Assembly (NCBI RefSeq): GCF_004346225.1
Contig: NZ_SMAJ01000013.1
Location: 1 to 64,000 of the forward strand
Length of the DNA stretch: 64,000 nucleotides
Direction: 5' to 3'
DNA from: Paralcaligenes ureilyticus
GTDB lineage: Bacteria; Pseudomonadota; Gammaproteobacteria; Burkholderiales; Burkholderiaceae_B
Part shown: in pieces, positions 16,666 to 26,194 of the stretch
How the letters are laid out: each line of letters begins with the position of its first letter
Position numbering within the stretch: the stretch's first letter is position 1
Position numbers and translations under genes: made by a program
Notes under the pieces: generated by a model
Databases searched by the model: none
What the model saw: the letters and a program-made list of their open reading frames with translations, nothing else
Told to the model about the DNA's origin: nothing

Positions 16666-17886
16666 ATGATCAAACTTGACTTCCACCCTGCGGGTCGTCA
16701 TTTTTTGCAGATCCCGGGGCCGAGCCCTGTGCCAGATCGCATATTGCGGGCAATCAGTTACCCCACGATCGACCACCGCGGTCCGGAGTTCGGGGCGTTG
16801 GGGCTCAAGGTATTGGCCGGCATCAAGAAGGTTTTTAAAACCCAGCATCCAGTCATCATTTATCCTTCATCGGGCACGGGTGCCTGGGAGGCGGCGCTAT
16901 CCAATACGCTGAGCTCAGGCGACATCGTCCTGATGTATGAAACCGGGCATTTCGCCACCTTGTGGAAAAAAATGGCGGAGAAGCTGGGGCTCAAGCCCGA
17001 GTTTCTGGGCTCGCCCGGCAGCGACGGTTGGCGCCATGCGGTGTCGGCGCAAAGAATTGAAGAACGTCTGCGGGCCGATTCCGGCCACGCCATTAAAGCC
17101 GTCTGCGTCGTACACAACGAAACATCGACCGGGGTGACATCCAATATTGCCGCGGTGCGTCGCGCCATCGACGCGGCGAACCATCCGGCTCTCTTGCTGG
17201 TCGACACCATTTCCGGCCTGGCTTCGATTGATTACCGCCATGACGAGTGGGGCGTGGATGTGACGGTTTCAGGCTCTCAAAAAGGCTTGATGCTGCCCCC
17301 GGGCATTGGCTTGAATGCCGTGTCGCCCAAGGCCATCGAAGCCAGCAAAACCGCCGGACTGCGGCGCAGTTTCTGGGACTGGACTGAAATCATCGAGATG
17401 AACAAGACGGGCTATTGGCCTTACACGCCCAATACCAATTTGCTGTATGGCCTGTCCGAGGCGCTCGACATGATTCTGGACGAAGGCCTGGAGAACGTTT
17501 TCGCAAGGCATCAGCGCCTGGCTCATGCGTGTCGCGAGGCGGTGCGCGCCTGGGGCCTGGAAATTCAATGTGCCGATACCGACGCCTACAGCCCGGTGCT
17601 GACGGGCGTGATGACGCCCGAAAACATGGATGCAGACGTCGTGCGAAAAACGGTGTACGAGCGCTTCAATATGTCGCTTGGCACGGGTTTGGGCAAGGTC
17701 AAGGGCCGCATGTTTCGTATTGGCCACCTTGGCGACTGCAACGATCTGACGCTGATGGCGGCGCTCGCCGGTTGTGAGATGGGGTTGCGGCTCTCGGGCG
17801 TGCGGCTGGCGGCCAGCGGCGTGACGGCGGCTATGGATTACCTGGTTTCTCCTGCCGGATCGTCGGCGCTCAAGGCGGTGGCTTAG
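16666..17886 (+). CDS. Alanine/serine--glyoxylate-type aminotransferase (class V)
   Basis: A 406-residue PLP enzyme of the class V family. The N-terminal GPSPVPDRILRA and PTIDHRGPEF motifs are typical of alanine--glyoxylate and serine--glyoxylate aminotransferases. The PLP lysine is K206 in SGSQKGLMLPPG, and the Asp contacting the PLP pyridine is in LLVDTISGLASI. The ATG at 16666 follows AAAAGGAA; an in-frame ATG 18 nt upstream overlaps the operator and is less likely. It opens a cluster with an MFS importer, an MhpD-like hydratase and an FAD/FeS oxidase; glyoxylate or another 2-oxo acid is the likely amino acceptor. Confidence 0.88.
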   Translation: MIKLDFHPAGRHFLQIPGPSPVPDRILRAISYPTIDHRGPEFGALGLKVLAGIKKVFKTQHPVIIYPSSGTGAWEAALSNTLSSGDIVLMYETGHFATLWKKMAEKLGLKPEFLGSPGSDGWRHAVSAQRIEERLRADSGHAIKAVCVVHNETSTGVTSNIAAVRRAIDAANHPALLLVDTISGLASIDYRHDEWGVDVTVSGSQKGLMLPPGIGLNAVSPKAIEASKTAGLRRSFWDWTEIIEMNKTGYWPYTPNTNLLYGLSEALDMILDEGLENVFARHQRLAHACREAVRAWGLEIQCADTDAYSPVLTGVMTPENMDADVVRKTVYERFNMSLGTGLGKVKGRMFRIGHLGDCNDLTLMAALAGCEMGLRLSGVRLAASGVTAAMDYLVSPAGSSALKAVA

Positions 17887-18001
17887 AGCATTGGCGAATC
17901 CAATGAATGCACTGGCGACCGTCCCGTAGAAGCAGGCACCAGAGGGAAGTTAACGCACAGCAGCGATGCTGCCACTGAAAATATAACGGAGACAATCCAT
18001 C

Positions 18002-19300
18002 ATGAGACGCTTTCGCTTTCGCGCGACAAGTACTATTTTGCTTTTGCTGTGCCTGATGTATTTTTTTACGTACCTCGATCGGGTCAATGTCAGTATCGCA
18101 GCTGTCGGGTTTTCCAAGGATTTTGGCCTGAACAAGACGGAAGTCGGCCTGGTTTTTTCAGCCTTTGCGTATCCCTACTTGTTGTTTCAGGTGATCGGCG
18201 GCTGGGTCAGCGACCGTTTCGGCGCGGGTAGAACGCTGATTGCCTGCGGCCTGGTTTGGGGCGTTGCGACGGTGCTGACCGGCATGGCGGGAGGGTTGAC
18301 GTCCATGCTGATCGCCCGAGTGCTTTTGGGATTCGGTGAAGGCGCCACCTTCCCCAGTGCCACGTCGGTGATGTCGCATTGGGTGCCTAAGGAGAAGCGT
18401 GGCTTTGCCCAAGGCATTACGCACTCGGCGTCGCGCATCGGCAATGCGGTGGCGCCTCTGATCGTGGTGGCCATTATGGCCAGCTATGGCTGGCGCGCTT
18501 CGTTTTATGTCGTCGGCGCCCTTAGCCTGATGTGGGTGGCACTGTGGGCGTTTTCCTACACAGAGCACCCGAAAGATCACCCGCGCATCACGCAACAAGA
18601 GCTCGATTCACTGCCCACTCCACCCAAGAAGCGGGCCATCAAAGTAGCCTGGAAGCATCTGTTCAAACGCATGGCGCCGGTGACCATCGTCTATTTTTGC
18701 TACGGCTGGACGCTGTGGCTATTCCTTAGCTGGATCCCGCAATACTTCCTGCACAACTATGACCTGAATTTAAAGAAATCGGCCATCTTCGCTTCCAGCG
18801 TTTTCTTGGCCGGAGTCATTGGCGACACGCTGGGCGGCGTGGTTACCGATAAAATCTATAAGCGCACCGGAAGCCTGAAGTATGCGCGAAGCTGGATGGT
18901 GTCGACATGCATGCTGCTGGCGTTGTTCTCGCTGGTGCCGCTGCTGTTCACACATCATCTCGTCGTATCGGCCATGAGCCTGTCGGCGGGATTTTTCTTT
19001 GCAGAGATGACAATAGGGCCGATGTGGGCGATCCCGATGGACATTGCTCCGCAACATGCGGGAACCGCCAGCGGGATGATGAACACGGGCTCGGCGCTGG
19101 CGGCTATTCTCAGCCCTGTCGTGGGCGGCTTTCTTATCGACCGTTTCGGCAACTGGGACCTGCCCTTCGTTGGCAGTATGATTTTAATGGCGGTAGGTGT
19201 TGTCCTGGCATTTCGCATGCAGCCCGAAAGCAAGTTCGACGCCAGTACCGGTTTGCCACCAGTCCCGTTGTCGGCCGAACCGGGCAAGGCGCCTCTGTGA
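18002..19300 (+). CDS. MFS transporter, anion:cation symporter family
   Basis: A 432-residue 12-helix transporter. Early motif FFTYLDRVNVSIAAVGFSKDFGL and motif A VSDRFGAGRTL place it in the ACS family, which brings in organic anions such as hexuronates, galactonate, phthalate or tartrate. An ATG at 18002 follows GGAGACAATCC. It lies between the aminotransferase and the hydratase-like gene in one direction, so it probably imports the pathway substrate, likely a hydroxy or oxo acid. Confidence 0.88.
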   Translation: MRRFRFRATSTILLLLCLMYFFTYLDRVNVSIAAVGFSKDFGLNKTEVGLVFSAFAYPYLLFQVIGGWVSDRFGAGRTLIACGLVWGVATVLTGMAGGLTSMLIARVLLGFGEGATFPSATSVMSHWVPKEKRGFAQGITHSASRIGNAVAPLIVVAIMASYGWRASFYVVGALSLMWVALWAFSYTEHPKDHPRITQQELDSLPTPPKKRAIKVAWKHLFKRMAPVTIVYFCYGWTLWLFLSWIPQYFLHNYDLNLKKSAIFASSVFLAGVIGDTLGGVVTDKIYKRTGSLKYARSWMVSTCMLLALFSLVPLLFTHHLVVSAMSLSAGFFFAEMTIGPMWAIPMDIAPQHAGTASGMMNTGSALAAILSPVVGGFLIDRFGNWDLPFVGSMILMAVGVVLAFRMQPESKFDASTGLPPVPLSAEPGKAPL

Positions 19301-19343
19301 GAGTCTATAGTCCGGTTGGACCTGGTTCACGATAAGGAAAAAA

Positions 19344-20114
19344 ATGAATCATTCCGAAAGCCCTGAGCTCACACTTGCTCGCCAACTGGTGGAGGCACGC
19401 CAGCGCGTATCGCCCATTGCCGACTTGTCTGCAGAGCTTATACCGTCGAGCGCCCAGGCTGCCTGTGTTGTGCAACAGGCGTGCCTGACACTGGCTGGCG
19501 CCAGCCTGGGCGGCTGGAAGGTTGGGGCGAAGTCGCTGACCGGGCCCATCCAGGGGGCGCCGCTGCCCATCGAAGGCCTGCACCCGAGCCCAGCGACGGT
19601 CAAGCGTTCGGCCTTCGGGGTGCTGGGACTGGAACTGGAAATCGCTTTTTATTTCGGCCGTGTCTTCGAGCCCAGGGAGCAGCCGTATTCGGATGAAGAG
19701 GTTGGGAGCGGACTGAAGGCTATGGCGGCGACGATCGAAATCGTGTCCAGCCGTTTTGCGGCATGGCCCAAGGTCGACAAGCTGGCGCAACTGGCCGATC
19801 TGCAGAATCATGGCGCGCTGATCGTCGGCCAGCCCGTGCCTTACCAGGCGACGTATCCTTTTACGAATCCGTCCATGACGTTTTCGTATGACGGGGCCGA
19901 TATCATCCTTGGCGAGTCGCCATTCAATCCCGCGGGCGATCCGCGCCGCCTGCTGCCGTGGCTGGTGAATCACTGCATCGGGCAAGGTGTGGCTCTGACT
20001 CCGGAGATGAGTGTGACGGCAGGCTCCTACTCCGGCGTTCATTTTCCCGATCGGCCTGGCACGGCCATTGGGCAGATTGCCGGGCTGCCTCCTGTGCAAC
20101 TTGTTATCGAGTAG
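19344..20114 (+). CDS. 2-oxopent-4-enoate hydratase-like (MhpD/FAH superfamily) protein
   Basis: A 256-residue member of the MhpD/HpcG group of the fumarylacetoacetate-hydrolase superfamily. Typical segments are GWKVGAKSLTGPIQGAPLPI, the metal-ligand stretch LGLELEIAFYFGR and the C-terminal GSYSGVHFPDRPGTAIGQIAG. Family enzymes hydrate 2-hydroxypenta-2,4-dienoate or decarboxylate oxalocrotonate with Mg2+ or Mn2+. No ring-cleavage genes are nearby, so the substrate here may be another unsaturated or sugar-derived oxo acid. It begins 43 nt after the MFS gene, with AAGGA upstream. Confidence 0.8.
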   Translation: MNHSESPELTLARQLVEARQRVSPIADLSAELIPSSAQAACVVQQACLTLAGASLGGWKVGAKSLTGPIQGAPLPIEGLHPSPATVKRSAFGVLGLELEIAFYFGRVFEPREQPYSDEEVGSGLKAMAATIEIVSSRFAAWPKVDKLAQLADLQNHGALIVGQPVPYQATYPFTNPSMTFSYDGADIILGESPFNPAGDPRRLLPWLVNHCIGQGVALTPEMSVTAGSYSGVHFPDRPGTAIGQIAGLPPVQLVIE

Positions 20115-20126
20115 GCCTGTCTTGCC

Positions 20127-23100
20127 ATGGCGCACAAACTTTCCCCGTTGCCGATAAGGCCGATCCACCTTGTTCCGTCCGCTGCCGGTGGGCTGTCCAC
20201 GCCGCTGCTTGCCCGGCTGCGCCGGGAGTTGCGAGGCGATGTGCTCTTTGATGCAGCCAGCCGCGGCCGCTATGCCACGGATGCGTCCATCTATCAAATC
20301 ATGCCGATCGGGGTGGTGGTGCCGCGCGATCAGGCCGATGTGCTGCTTGCGCTCGAAATCGCCCGCGACCAGAAGGCGCCGGTCCTGGCGCGTGGCGCGG
20401 GTACGAGCCAATGCGGCCAGACGACCGGCGAGGCTCTGGTCATCGACACCAGCAAATGGCTTAACAAGGTGGTCGATTTTGATTTGCAGGCACGCACGGT
20501 CACGGTAGAGCCCGGCATGGTTCTGGATCATTTGAATGCCTGGCTGAAGCCGCATGGCCTATGGTTTCCGGTTGACGTATCGACGGCGGCGCAATGCACC
20601 ATCGGCGGCATGGCCGGCAACAACTCGTGCGGATCGCGTTCGATCGAGTACGGCAATATGGTGCACAACGTGCGCGCCGTCGACGCGGTACTGGCCGATG
20701 GCACGCAGGCGCATTTCGGCTCTTTGCGCAATACGCCCGAGGGCACTCGCATGGCGGGCATTGTGCAAGGGTTGCGCGGCATTGCGGCCCGCGAGCGCGA
20801 CGAGATTGCCGAGCGCGTTCCCAAGGTATTGCGCCGGGTGGCCGGCTATAACATTGATATTTTCGATTGCCAGAATCCGCGTGCCTATGCGGACGATGGC
20901 GTGGCCAATCTGGCCCAACTTCTGGTGGGTTCGGAAGGGACGTTGGCCTACAGCCGGCAATTGACCCTGGATGTCGTGCCTTTGCCTGTAAACAAGGTGT
21001 TGGGCGTGGTCAATTTCCCAACGTTCTACAAGGCGATGGATTCGGCGCAGCATATTGTCAAGCTCAAGCCCATGGCGGTGGAGCTGATCGACCGCACAAT
21101 GATCGATCTGGCGATCGGCAATCCGGCGTTTCGTCCTGTCATCGAGCAGGCGCTGGTCGGGCAGCCCAAGGCCATTTTACTGGTCGAGTTCGCCGGCGAC
21201 GATAAGGCCGCCCAGCTTGCGAGGCTGGGCGAGCTGGCTGACTTGATGGGTGACCTTGGGCTGCCGGGTTCCGTGATTTTCATGTCGGAAGCCTCGGCCC
21301 AGAAAGCGTTGTGGGACGTGCGCAAGGCAGGCCTGAACATCATGATGAGCATGAAGGGCGATGGCAAGCCGGTATCGTTCATCGAGGATTGCGCCGTGCC
21401 GCTCAATCATTTGGCCGAATACACCAGCAGGCTCACCGATGTGTTCCACAAGCACGGCACCGAAGGCACCTGGTATGCGCATGCCAGCGTGGGCACGCTG
21501 CATGTGCGGCCTATCCTCGATATGCGGCGCGACGGCGCGGTCAAAATGCGCGCGATTGCCCAGGAAGCGTCCGAACTGGTGCACGAGTATCAGGGAGCCT
21601 ATTCGGGTGAGCATGGCGATGGGCTGTGCCGTGGTGAATGGGTGGCCTGGCAGTATGGCCCGCGCATCAATGAAGCCTTTCGTGAAATCAAGGCGCTGTT
21701 CGATCCCGACAATCGGTTCAGTCCCGACCGGATCGTGCGGCCGCCCAAAATGGACGATAGGCGAAACTTCCGCTTCGGGCCGGGTTACGACACCCCGGCG
21801 ATCGATACGGCTCTGGACTGGTCGGCCTGGAACGTCGAGCGCGACCCCTTAAGCGGCGAAGAAAGCGCGGCGGGAACGGGCGGCGACAAGACGGGCGGTT
21901 TGGCCAAGGCCGTCGAAATGTGCAACAACAATGGCCATTGCCGTAAATTCGACGCGGGCACCATGTGCCCAAGCTATCGCGTCACCCGCGACGAGCAGCA
22001 TGTGACGCGCGGGCGCGCCAATACCTTGCGGCTGGCCATTTCGGGGCAATTGGGCAGCGCCGGCCTGGCCAGCTTGGAAGTGAAAGAGGCCCTGGACCTT
22101 TGCGTGTCCTGCAAGGGTTGTAAACGCGACTGCCCGACGGGCGTCGATATGGCCAAGTTCAAGATCGAGGCGCGCAGCGCCTGGGCGAAGCGGCACGGCA
22201 TCACCTTGCGCGAGCGTCTGATTGCCTTTATGCCGCGCTATGCGCCGCTGGCCGGCAAGCTGAGGTGGGCGATGGCGTTGGCCGACAACATCCCCATCGT
22301 TTCCGCTTGGTTGAAACGCCGCATAGGTTTTGCGCCGCAGCGTTCCCTGCCGCGCTTTAAGCCTGCATTCTTGTCCACAGTGAAGGCGCCGTCCGCCATC
22401 GGCGGCAGCGGCAAGGATGTTGTGTTGTTTGTCGATACCTTCAACAATAGCCTGGAGCCGGAGAATGCCCGGGCGGCGCAGCGCGTTCTGGAGGCGGCCG
22501 GCTATACCGTGCATTTCAATATCAAGGCCGGCGAGCGGCCGCTGTGCTGTGGGAGGACGTTTCTCGCGGCCGGCCTGGTCGGTCAGGCCAAGATCGAGGC
22601 GCGCCGCGTGCTCGATACATTCAAGCCGTTCGTTGAACGCGGGATACCGATAGTGGGTCTCGAACCGTCCTGCCTGCTGTCGCTGCGCGACGAGTTTCTC
22701 GATTATGGCTACGGCGATGAGGCGCGTCAGCTGGCCCGACAGGCTTTCCTGTTCGAGGAATTCCTGGTCAGGGAAAAGACGGCGGGGCGCCTGTCCTTGC
22801 CTTTGAAGGCTTTGGCGGTAGAGCAGGCGCTGGTGCATGGGCACTGCCATCAAAAGGCGTTCGGCGCTTTTACACCGGTGCAAACGGTGCTGGGGTGGAT
22901 TCCGGGCCTGAAGGTATCTATTATCGAATCGTCCTGTTGCGGTATGGCGGGCAGTTTCGGCTACGAGGCCGAGCATATCGAGACGTCGTTGGCCATGGCT
23001 GAACTTACGCTGTTGCCGGCGGTGCGCCAGCGGCCCGCCGGTTCGGTAGTGGTGGCCGATGGAACAAGCTGCCGTCATCAAATCCATGATGGCGCCGACG

Positions 23101-23144
23101 TTGACGCCGTGCATGTGGCTTGTATTCTGGCTGCTGCGTTGTAG
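20127..23144 (+). CDS. FAD-linked oxidase fused to Fe-S (GlcF-like) domain, D-2-hydroxyacid dehydrogenase (YdiJ type)
   Basis: A 1005-residue two-module flavoprotein. Module one is a PCMH FAD-binding domain (about 55-290; VLARGAGTSQCGQTTGEALV and GGMAGNNSCGSRSIEYG) plus the FAD-oxidase C-terminal domain to about 550. Module two has a ferredoxin-like cluster (LCVSCKGCKRDCPTG; a second cluster region has NNNGHCRKFDAGTMCPSYR) and two CCG motifs (LCCGRTF and SCCGMAGSFGYE) as in GlcF/HdrD. Such fusions oxidise D-lactate, glycolate or D-2-hydroxyglutarate and pass electrons to the respiratory chain. With the aminotransferase, a route hydroxy acid to oxo acid to amino acid is plausible. Its stop codon is supplied by the GTAG of a REP element. 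Confidence 0.88.
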   Translation: MAHKLSPLPIRPIHLVPSAAGGLSTPLLARLRRELRGDVLFDAASRGRYATDASIYQIMPIGVVVPRDQADVLLALEIARDQKAPVLARGAGTSQCGQTTGEALVIDTSKWLNKVVDFDLQARTVTVEPGMVLDHLNAWLKPHGLWFPVDVSTAAQCTIGGMAGNNSCGSRSIEYGNMVHNVRAVDAVLADGTQAHFGSLRNTPEGTRMAGIVQGLRGIAARERDEIAERVPKVLRRVAGYNIDIFDCQNPRAYADDGVANLAQLLVGSEGTLAYSRQLTLDVVPLPVNKVLGVVNFPTFYKAMDSAQHIVKLKPMAVELIDRTMIDLAIGNPAFRPVIEQALVGQPKAILLVEFAGDDKAAQLARLGELADLMGDLGLPGSVIFMSEASAQKALWDVRKAGLNIMMSMKGDGKPVSFIEDCAVPLNHLAEYTSRLTDVFHKHGTEGTWYAHASVGTLHVRPILDMRRDGAVKMRAIAQEASELVHEYQGAYSGEHGDGLCRGEWVAWQYGPRINEAFREIKALFDPDNRFSPDRIVRPPKMDDRRNFRFGPGYDTPAIDTALDWSAWNVERDPLSGEESAAGTGGDKTGGLAKAVEMCNNNGHCRKFDAGTMCPSYRVTRDEQHVTRGRANTLRLAISGQLGSAGLASLEVKEALDLCVSCKGCKRDCPTGVDMAKFKIEARSAWAKRHGITLRERLIAFMPRYAPLAGKLRWAMALADNIPIVSAWLKRRIGFAPQRSLPRFKPAFLSTVKAPSAIGGSGKDVVLFVDTFNNSLEPENARAAQRVLEAAGYTVHFNIKAGERPLCCGRTFLAAGLVGQAKIEARRVLDTFKPFVERGIPIVGLEPSCLLSLRDEFLDYGYGDEARQLARQAFLFEEFLVREKTAGRLSLPLKALAVEQALVHGHCHQKAFGAFTPVQTVLGWIPGLKVSIIESSCCGMAGSFGYEAEHIETSLAMAELTLLPAVRQRPAGSVVVADGTSCRHQIHDGADVDAVHVACILAAAL

Positions 23145-23165
23145 CGCCACCCCTTGTGGGTGGCA
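23141..23165 (+). repeat. REP-like hairpin overlapping a stop codon
   Basis: A 25-bp element of the GTAG family with a GCCACCC/GGGTGGC stem. The TAG stop of the FAD/FeS oxidase (23142-23144) is part of its GTAG head. Confidence 0.85.
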
Positions 23166-23167
23166 TT

Positions 23168-23475
23168 CATCCTTCCGCATTAATCTTATCTTGCCTAGAG
23201 AATCCCATCGCCTTCGCTAGAACTTTCTTCTAGCCCCGCATCGTGGCCGGTCAAGGTGGATCGGGCTCTGACGGGCCCGGTCATGGCTGCGCCATGACTT
23301 CCCGCGCGCAGGACCGGCTTCGGGGCGGCGTGCGAACTCGCAGGGCGAATAGCCCACTGGGCTATTCGCAAGCGCCTGCTCAAACAGCGCACGCCTTGAA
23401 TCCCCGAAGCCGGCCCTGCGCGCGGCGCGCCCGAATCGCCCGCCCCACCTTGACCGCCCACGACGCTCGATCGGT
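23168..23475. repeat. Long imperfect inverted repeat
   Basis: The structure centres on a palindrome at 23345-23369 (arms GCGAATAGCCCA). The left flank (GTGGCCGGTCAAGGTGG near 23247-23263; CGCGCGCAGGACCGGCTTC near 23305) recurs inverted in the right flank (CGGCCCTGCGCGCG near 23410; CCACCTTGACCGCCCAC near 23446). Arms total about 120 bp each with gaps. The right half is repeated at the left edge of the window, and part of the left half plus the preceding REP recurs at 53305-53398. No open frame in it looks real, and no transposase is adjacent. Confidence 0.7.
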
Positions 23476-23525
23476 AGATGCTCGCGTGGTCGTTGGCGGA
23501 TTTGATTGGCGCAATCGTTGCGCAT

Positions 23526-23606
23526 ATGGCGGCACCCTTAGTGAGTGCCAAATCGTTGATGTTGACGTACCCGTAGCGGGTGTAGCGGCAGCCCTTGTGG
23601 CTGCCA
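23526..23606 (+). repeat. Decayed and intact REP-like hairpins
   Basis: A degenerate copy at about 23526-23550 (GCACCCTTAGTGAGTGCCA, loop altered) and an intact copy at 23582-23606 with a GGCAGCC/GGCTGCC stem. They complete a 550-bp gene-free spacer between the FAD/FeS oxidase and the amidase, which otherwise holds only the long inverted repeat. Confidence 0.75.
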
Positions 23607-23701
23607 CCAAAACCACTGGCGTACAAATTCGATCATCGTCTCTAAGGGAAAGCCGCTCGCCTGCGCGTTCAACATCTGCACGCCCTGTTTAGCGCTGCGC
23701 T

Positions 23702-25123
23702 TTAATCAAGAATGGCGGGCCGTCGCAATCCGATTTGCGTCGCCTGCTCGAAGGCGTAGGCCATTTGCAGCAGCTCGAACTCGCAGCGGTGACGGCCGAC
23801 GATCTGTACGCCCACGGGTAACCCTGTTTCTGTAAAACCGCAGGGCACCGAAATGGCGGGGTGAGTAGTGGTGGTGACATAGTAAAGAGAGCGCATCCAA
23901 TCGATGTAGCTCTCCATCTTTACGCCATCGATCTCGGTGACGTATTCCTGTTCGATCGGGAAGGGCGGCACCTGATTGACGGGAAATACCATGAATTCAT
24001 AGGTCTGCATGAAATGATGTACACGCTGAAATAGCGCGGTACGCAGTTTTTCCACCTGCGCCAGTTGCGATGCGCTAAGCCGGCGACCGGCCTCGATGTC
24101 GCGCACGATTGTGCTTTTCATAACGCCTGGGTGCTGGTTCATGATTGGGCCGAGACGCAGCTCGAAGCTGTAGGCGCGCAGCGCCATGGCAATTTCATGC
24201 GCGTGGCGGAAATCGGGGCAGGCGTCTTCAACGATGCAGCCCAAGTCCTGAAATACGTGGCGCTGCGCGTCGATGGCTTGTGAAACCTGCTTGTCGATCG
24301 GGAGGCCGCCCATGGTCGGGCTAAAGGCGATGCGCACGCCTTTCAGGCTGCGCTCCAGAGGTGCCCGAAAGCGCGCGCCGTCTTCCGTGATGGATAGCGG
24401 ATCGCGCGCGTCTGGCCCGGCCATGACGGACAAATGCAGCGCGATATCTTTGACGGTGCGCGCCATCGGCCCGCTGACGGACAGGCTGTCCCAGCCATTG
24501 TGTTCGGGGATTTGCGGAACGCGGCCGACAGAGGGCCGCAGCCCAACTGTATTGGTGTAATTGGCCGGACAGCGCAACGATCCGAACATGTCGGTGCCGT
24601 CGGCCAGTGCAACCATGCCTGTTGCCAGCGCAACGGCCGAACCTCCGCTTGAACCCCCGCATGTTCGGGACAGATCATAGGGGTTGCGTGTGGCGCCAAA
24701 TACCGCATTGAATGTTTGCGAGCCGGCGCCGAATTCCGGCGTATTGGTTTTGCCCAGGCTGATGGCGCCTGCTTGCAACTGACGTTCGACGATCAGCGAG
24801 TTTTCGGTCGGCACGAAATGTTCGTAAATTTTGGAGCCGAAAGTGGTGCGCATCCCTTTGGTCAGCAGCAGATCCTTGTGCGCGACCGGCAGGCCGTGCA
24901 AGGGCCCCAGCGTTGCTCCATGCGCCTGAGCTTCATCGGCGGCCTTGGCTGCCGCGATCGCCTGCTCTGCATGCAATGTGATGATGGCGTTGACCTTGGA
25001 GTTAACGTTTTCGATACGGGCCAGATGTGCACTAACGGTTTCGGTTGCAGAGAGATGGCCGGCTCGAATGGCGGCCGCCATTTCGGTCGCTGTCATAGAA
25101 CAAATATCATGATTCTGGCTCAT
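23702..25123 (-). CDS. Amidase (amidase-signature family)
   Basis: A 473-residue serine amidase. The Ser-cisSer-Lys triad is visible: K83 in HGLPVAHKDLL, cis-Ser158 in CGGSSGGSAVALATG and nucleophile S182 in DGTDMFGSLRCPA. The ATG at 25123 has GGGAG upstream; an earlier in-frame ATG (25159) lacks one. The relatives are GatA, AtzE/AtzF and aliphatic or aryl amidases. It is co-directional with the IclR gene upstream and divergent from the cyclic-amidohydrolase operon; it could hydrolyse the half-amide made by the hydantoinase-like enzyme. The substrate is not determinable from sequence. Confidence 0.87.
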   Translation of the reverse strand: MSQNHDICSMTATEMAAAIRAGHLSATETVSAHLARIENVNSKVNAIITLHAEQAIAAAKAADEAQAHGATLGPLHGLPVAHKDLLLTKGMRTTFGSKIYEHFVPTENSLIVERQLQAGAISLGKTNTPEFGAGSQTFNAVFGATRNPYDLSRTCGGSSGGSAVALATGMVALADGTDMFGSLRCPANYTNTVGLRPSVGRVPQIPEHNGWDSLSVSGPMARTVKDIALHLSVMAGPDARDPLSITEDGARFRAPLERSLKGVRIAFSPTMGGLPIDKQVSQAIDAQRHVFQDLGCIVEDACPDFRHAHEIAMALRAYSFELRLGPIMNQHPGVMKSTIVRDIEAGRRLSASQLAQVEKLRTALFQRVHHFMQTYEFMVFPVNQVPPFPIEQEYVTEIDGVKMESYIDWMRSLYYVTTTTHPAISVPCGFTETGLPVGVQIVGRHRCEFELLQMAYAFEQATQIGLRRPAILD

Positions 25124-25206
25124 TGGAATAAGCTCCCGACATCGTTGTATCGCGGACAAGGATGCGGTGCGCGAAATCTGTTGTGGTGTCCAGTGCGGAT
25201 GCAGTC

Positions 25207-26085
25207 CTATGCGGCCTGGATTGGATCGTTGAACATTTTATCGTAGGCATCGCTATTCAATTGCTTTGATAATTCTTTCGAGACCTGTTGTAGCACGGCA
25301 ATCTGGTGAGGGTGGGGCGGATTGGGAATATCCTGAATTGATCCGACAATGCCGATGGCGCCGGCCAGAATGTTGTCTTGGCGGAAAATCGGTGTGACGA
25401 TCGTATTGACGCCCAACATCATTTCGCTTTCGGCGTATTCGTAAAACCGGCTCTTGATCAGCGCGAGCCGGGCCACTACCTTTACCCGGTCAGTCATGGA
25501 TTTATCCGTTTCGGCAATCAGCTCCTGGCTCAATAATTTATGTTGCTCGGCTTTGGATGAGAACGCCAATACCAGGCGCCCGAATGCGGAACAGTGCGGC
25601 AGCGGCCGGTTGCCGGGTTTGACCGAGATGCACAGCCTGGCGTAAATGTTGTCTGCCGTGGCGATGACGACGGGCTGTCCATTGATGGGCACAGCCAGGA
25701 CTGCTGTTTGCTTAAGCTCATCCCGTAGTTTGATCAAGTAGGGCTCAGCTCTGTAGCGCAGGTCGAACTGCGTTCCGGCGGCTTCTCCCAATTGAAATAG
25801 CCGCCATCCCAGCCGATATCGTTCAGTTGATTCTTCTTGTTCGACCAGGCCCGCTTCTCGTAGGGTCGCCAGATGACGATGTATACGCGGTTTCGTCTCA
25901 CCCAGGGCATCGGCCAGATCAGTAATGCGCATTGCACGTCGTGCCAGCGCTATTTCATCCAGAATCCGGATAGCGACCCTAATGGCATCGACCGAGTTGG
26001 ATTTGTGTGGCGGCGTGTCCGGGCCGGCCCTCCTTTTTTTGGGTTCAGGCTGAGGCATAGATATCATTTTTTCCAAGTCGTTCAT
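25207..26085 (-). CDS. IclR-family transcriptional regulator
   Basis: A 292-residue regulator: an N-terminal winged helix-turn-helix (about residues 28-88; ITDLADALGETKPRIHRHLATLREAGLV split by the turn) and a GAF-like effector domain. A polar tail of about 25 residues (PKKRRAGPDTPPHKSN) precedes the HTH, longer than usual. It lies 84 bp upstream of the amidase on the same strand and is divergent from the CobW-amidohydrolase operon, so it likely controls both units. The effector would be the imported cyclic amide or a breakdown product. Confidence 0.88.
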   Translation of the reverse strand: MNDLEKMISMPQPEPKKRRAGPDTPPHKSNSVDAIRVAIRILDEIALARRAMRITDLADALGETKPRIHRHLATLREAGLVEQEESTERYRLGWRLFQLGEAAGTQFDLRYRAEPYLIKLRDELKQTAVLAVPINGQPVVIATADNIYARLCISVKPGNRPLPHCSAFGRLVLAFSSKAEQHKLLSQELIAETDKSMTDRVKVVARLALIKSRFYEYAESEMMLGVNTIVTPIFRQDNILAGAIGIVGSIQDIPNPPHPHQIAVLQQVSKELSKQLNSDAYDKMFNDPIQAA

Positions 26086-26194
26086 GAGTAAACATCGTTA
26101 TTTTAGAGTTGTCTGAAAACAATATTGAGTCATCATAAAGTAATATCTAGCGAAATTAAATATTGCCTGTCATAATAAAATTCGATATTATCTA

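Noticed and set aside
19305-20555. 416-residue frame antisense to the hydratase-like and oxidase genes
   Set aside because: Spans two real genes on the other strand and has no recognisable motif.
21849-23180. 443-residue open frame antisense to the FAD/FeS oxidase
   Set aside because: It lies wholly inside a gene with clear domains; the translation is rich in Arg, His and Gln with no recognisable motif, typical of antisense frames in GC-rich DNA.
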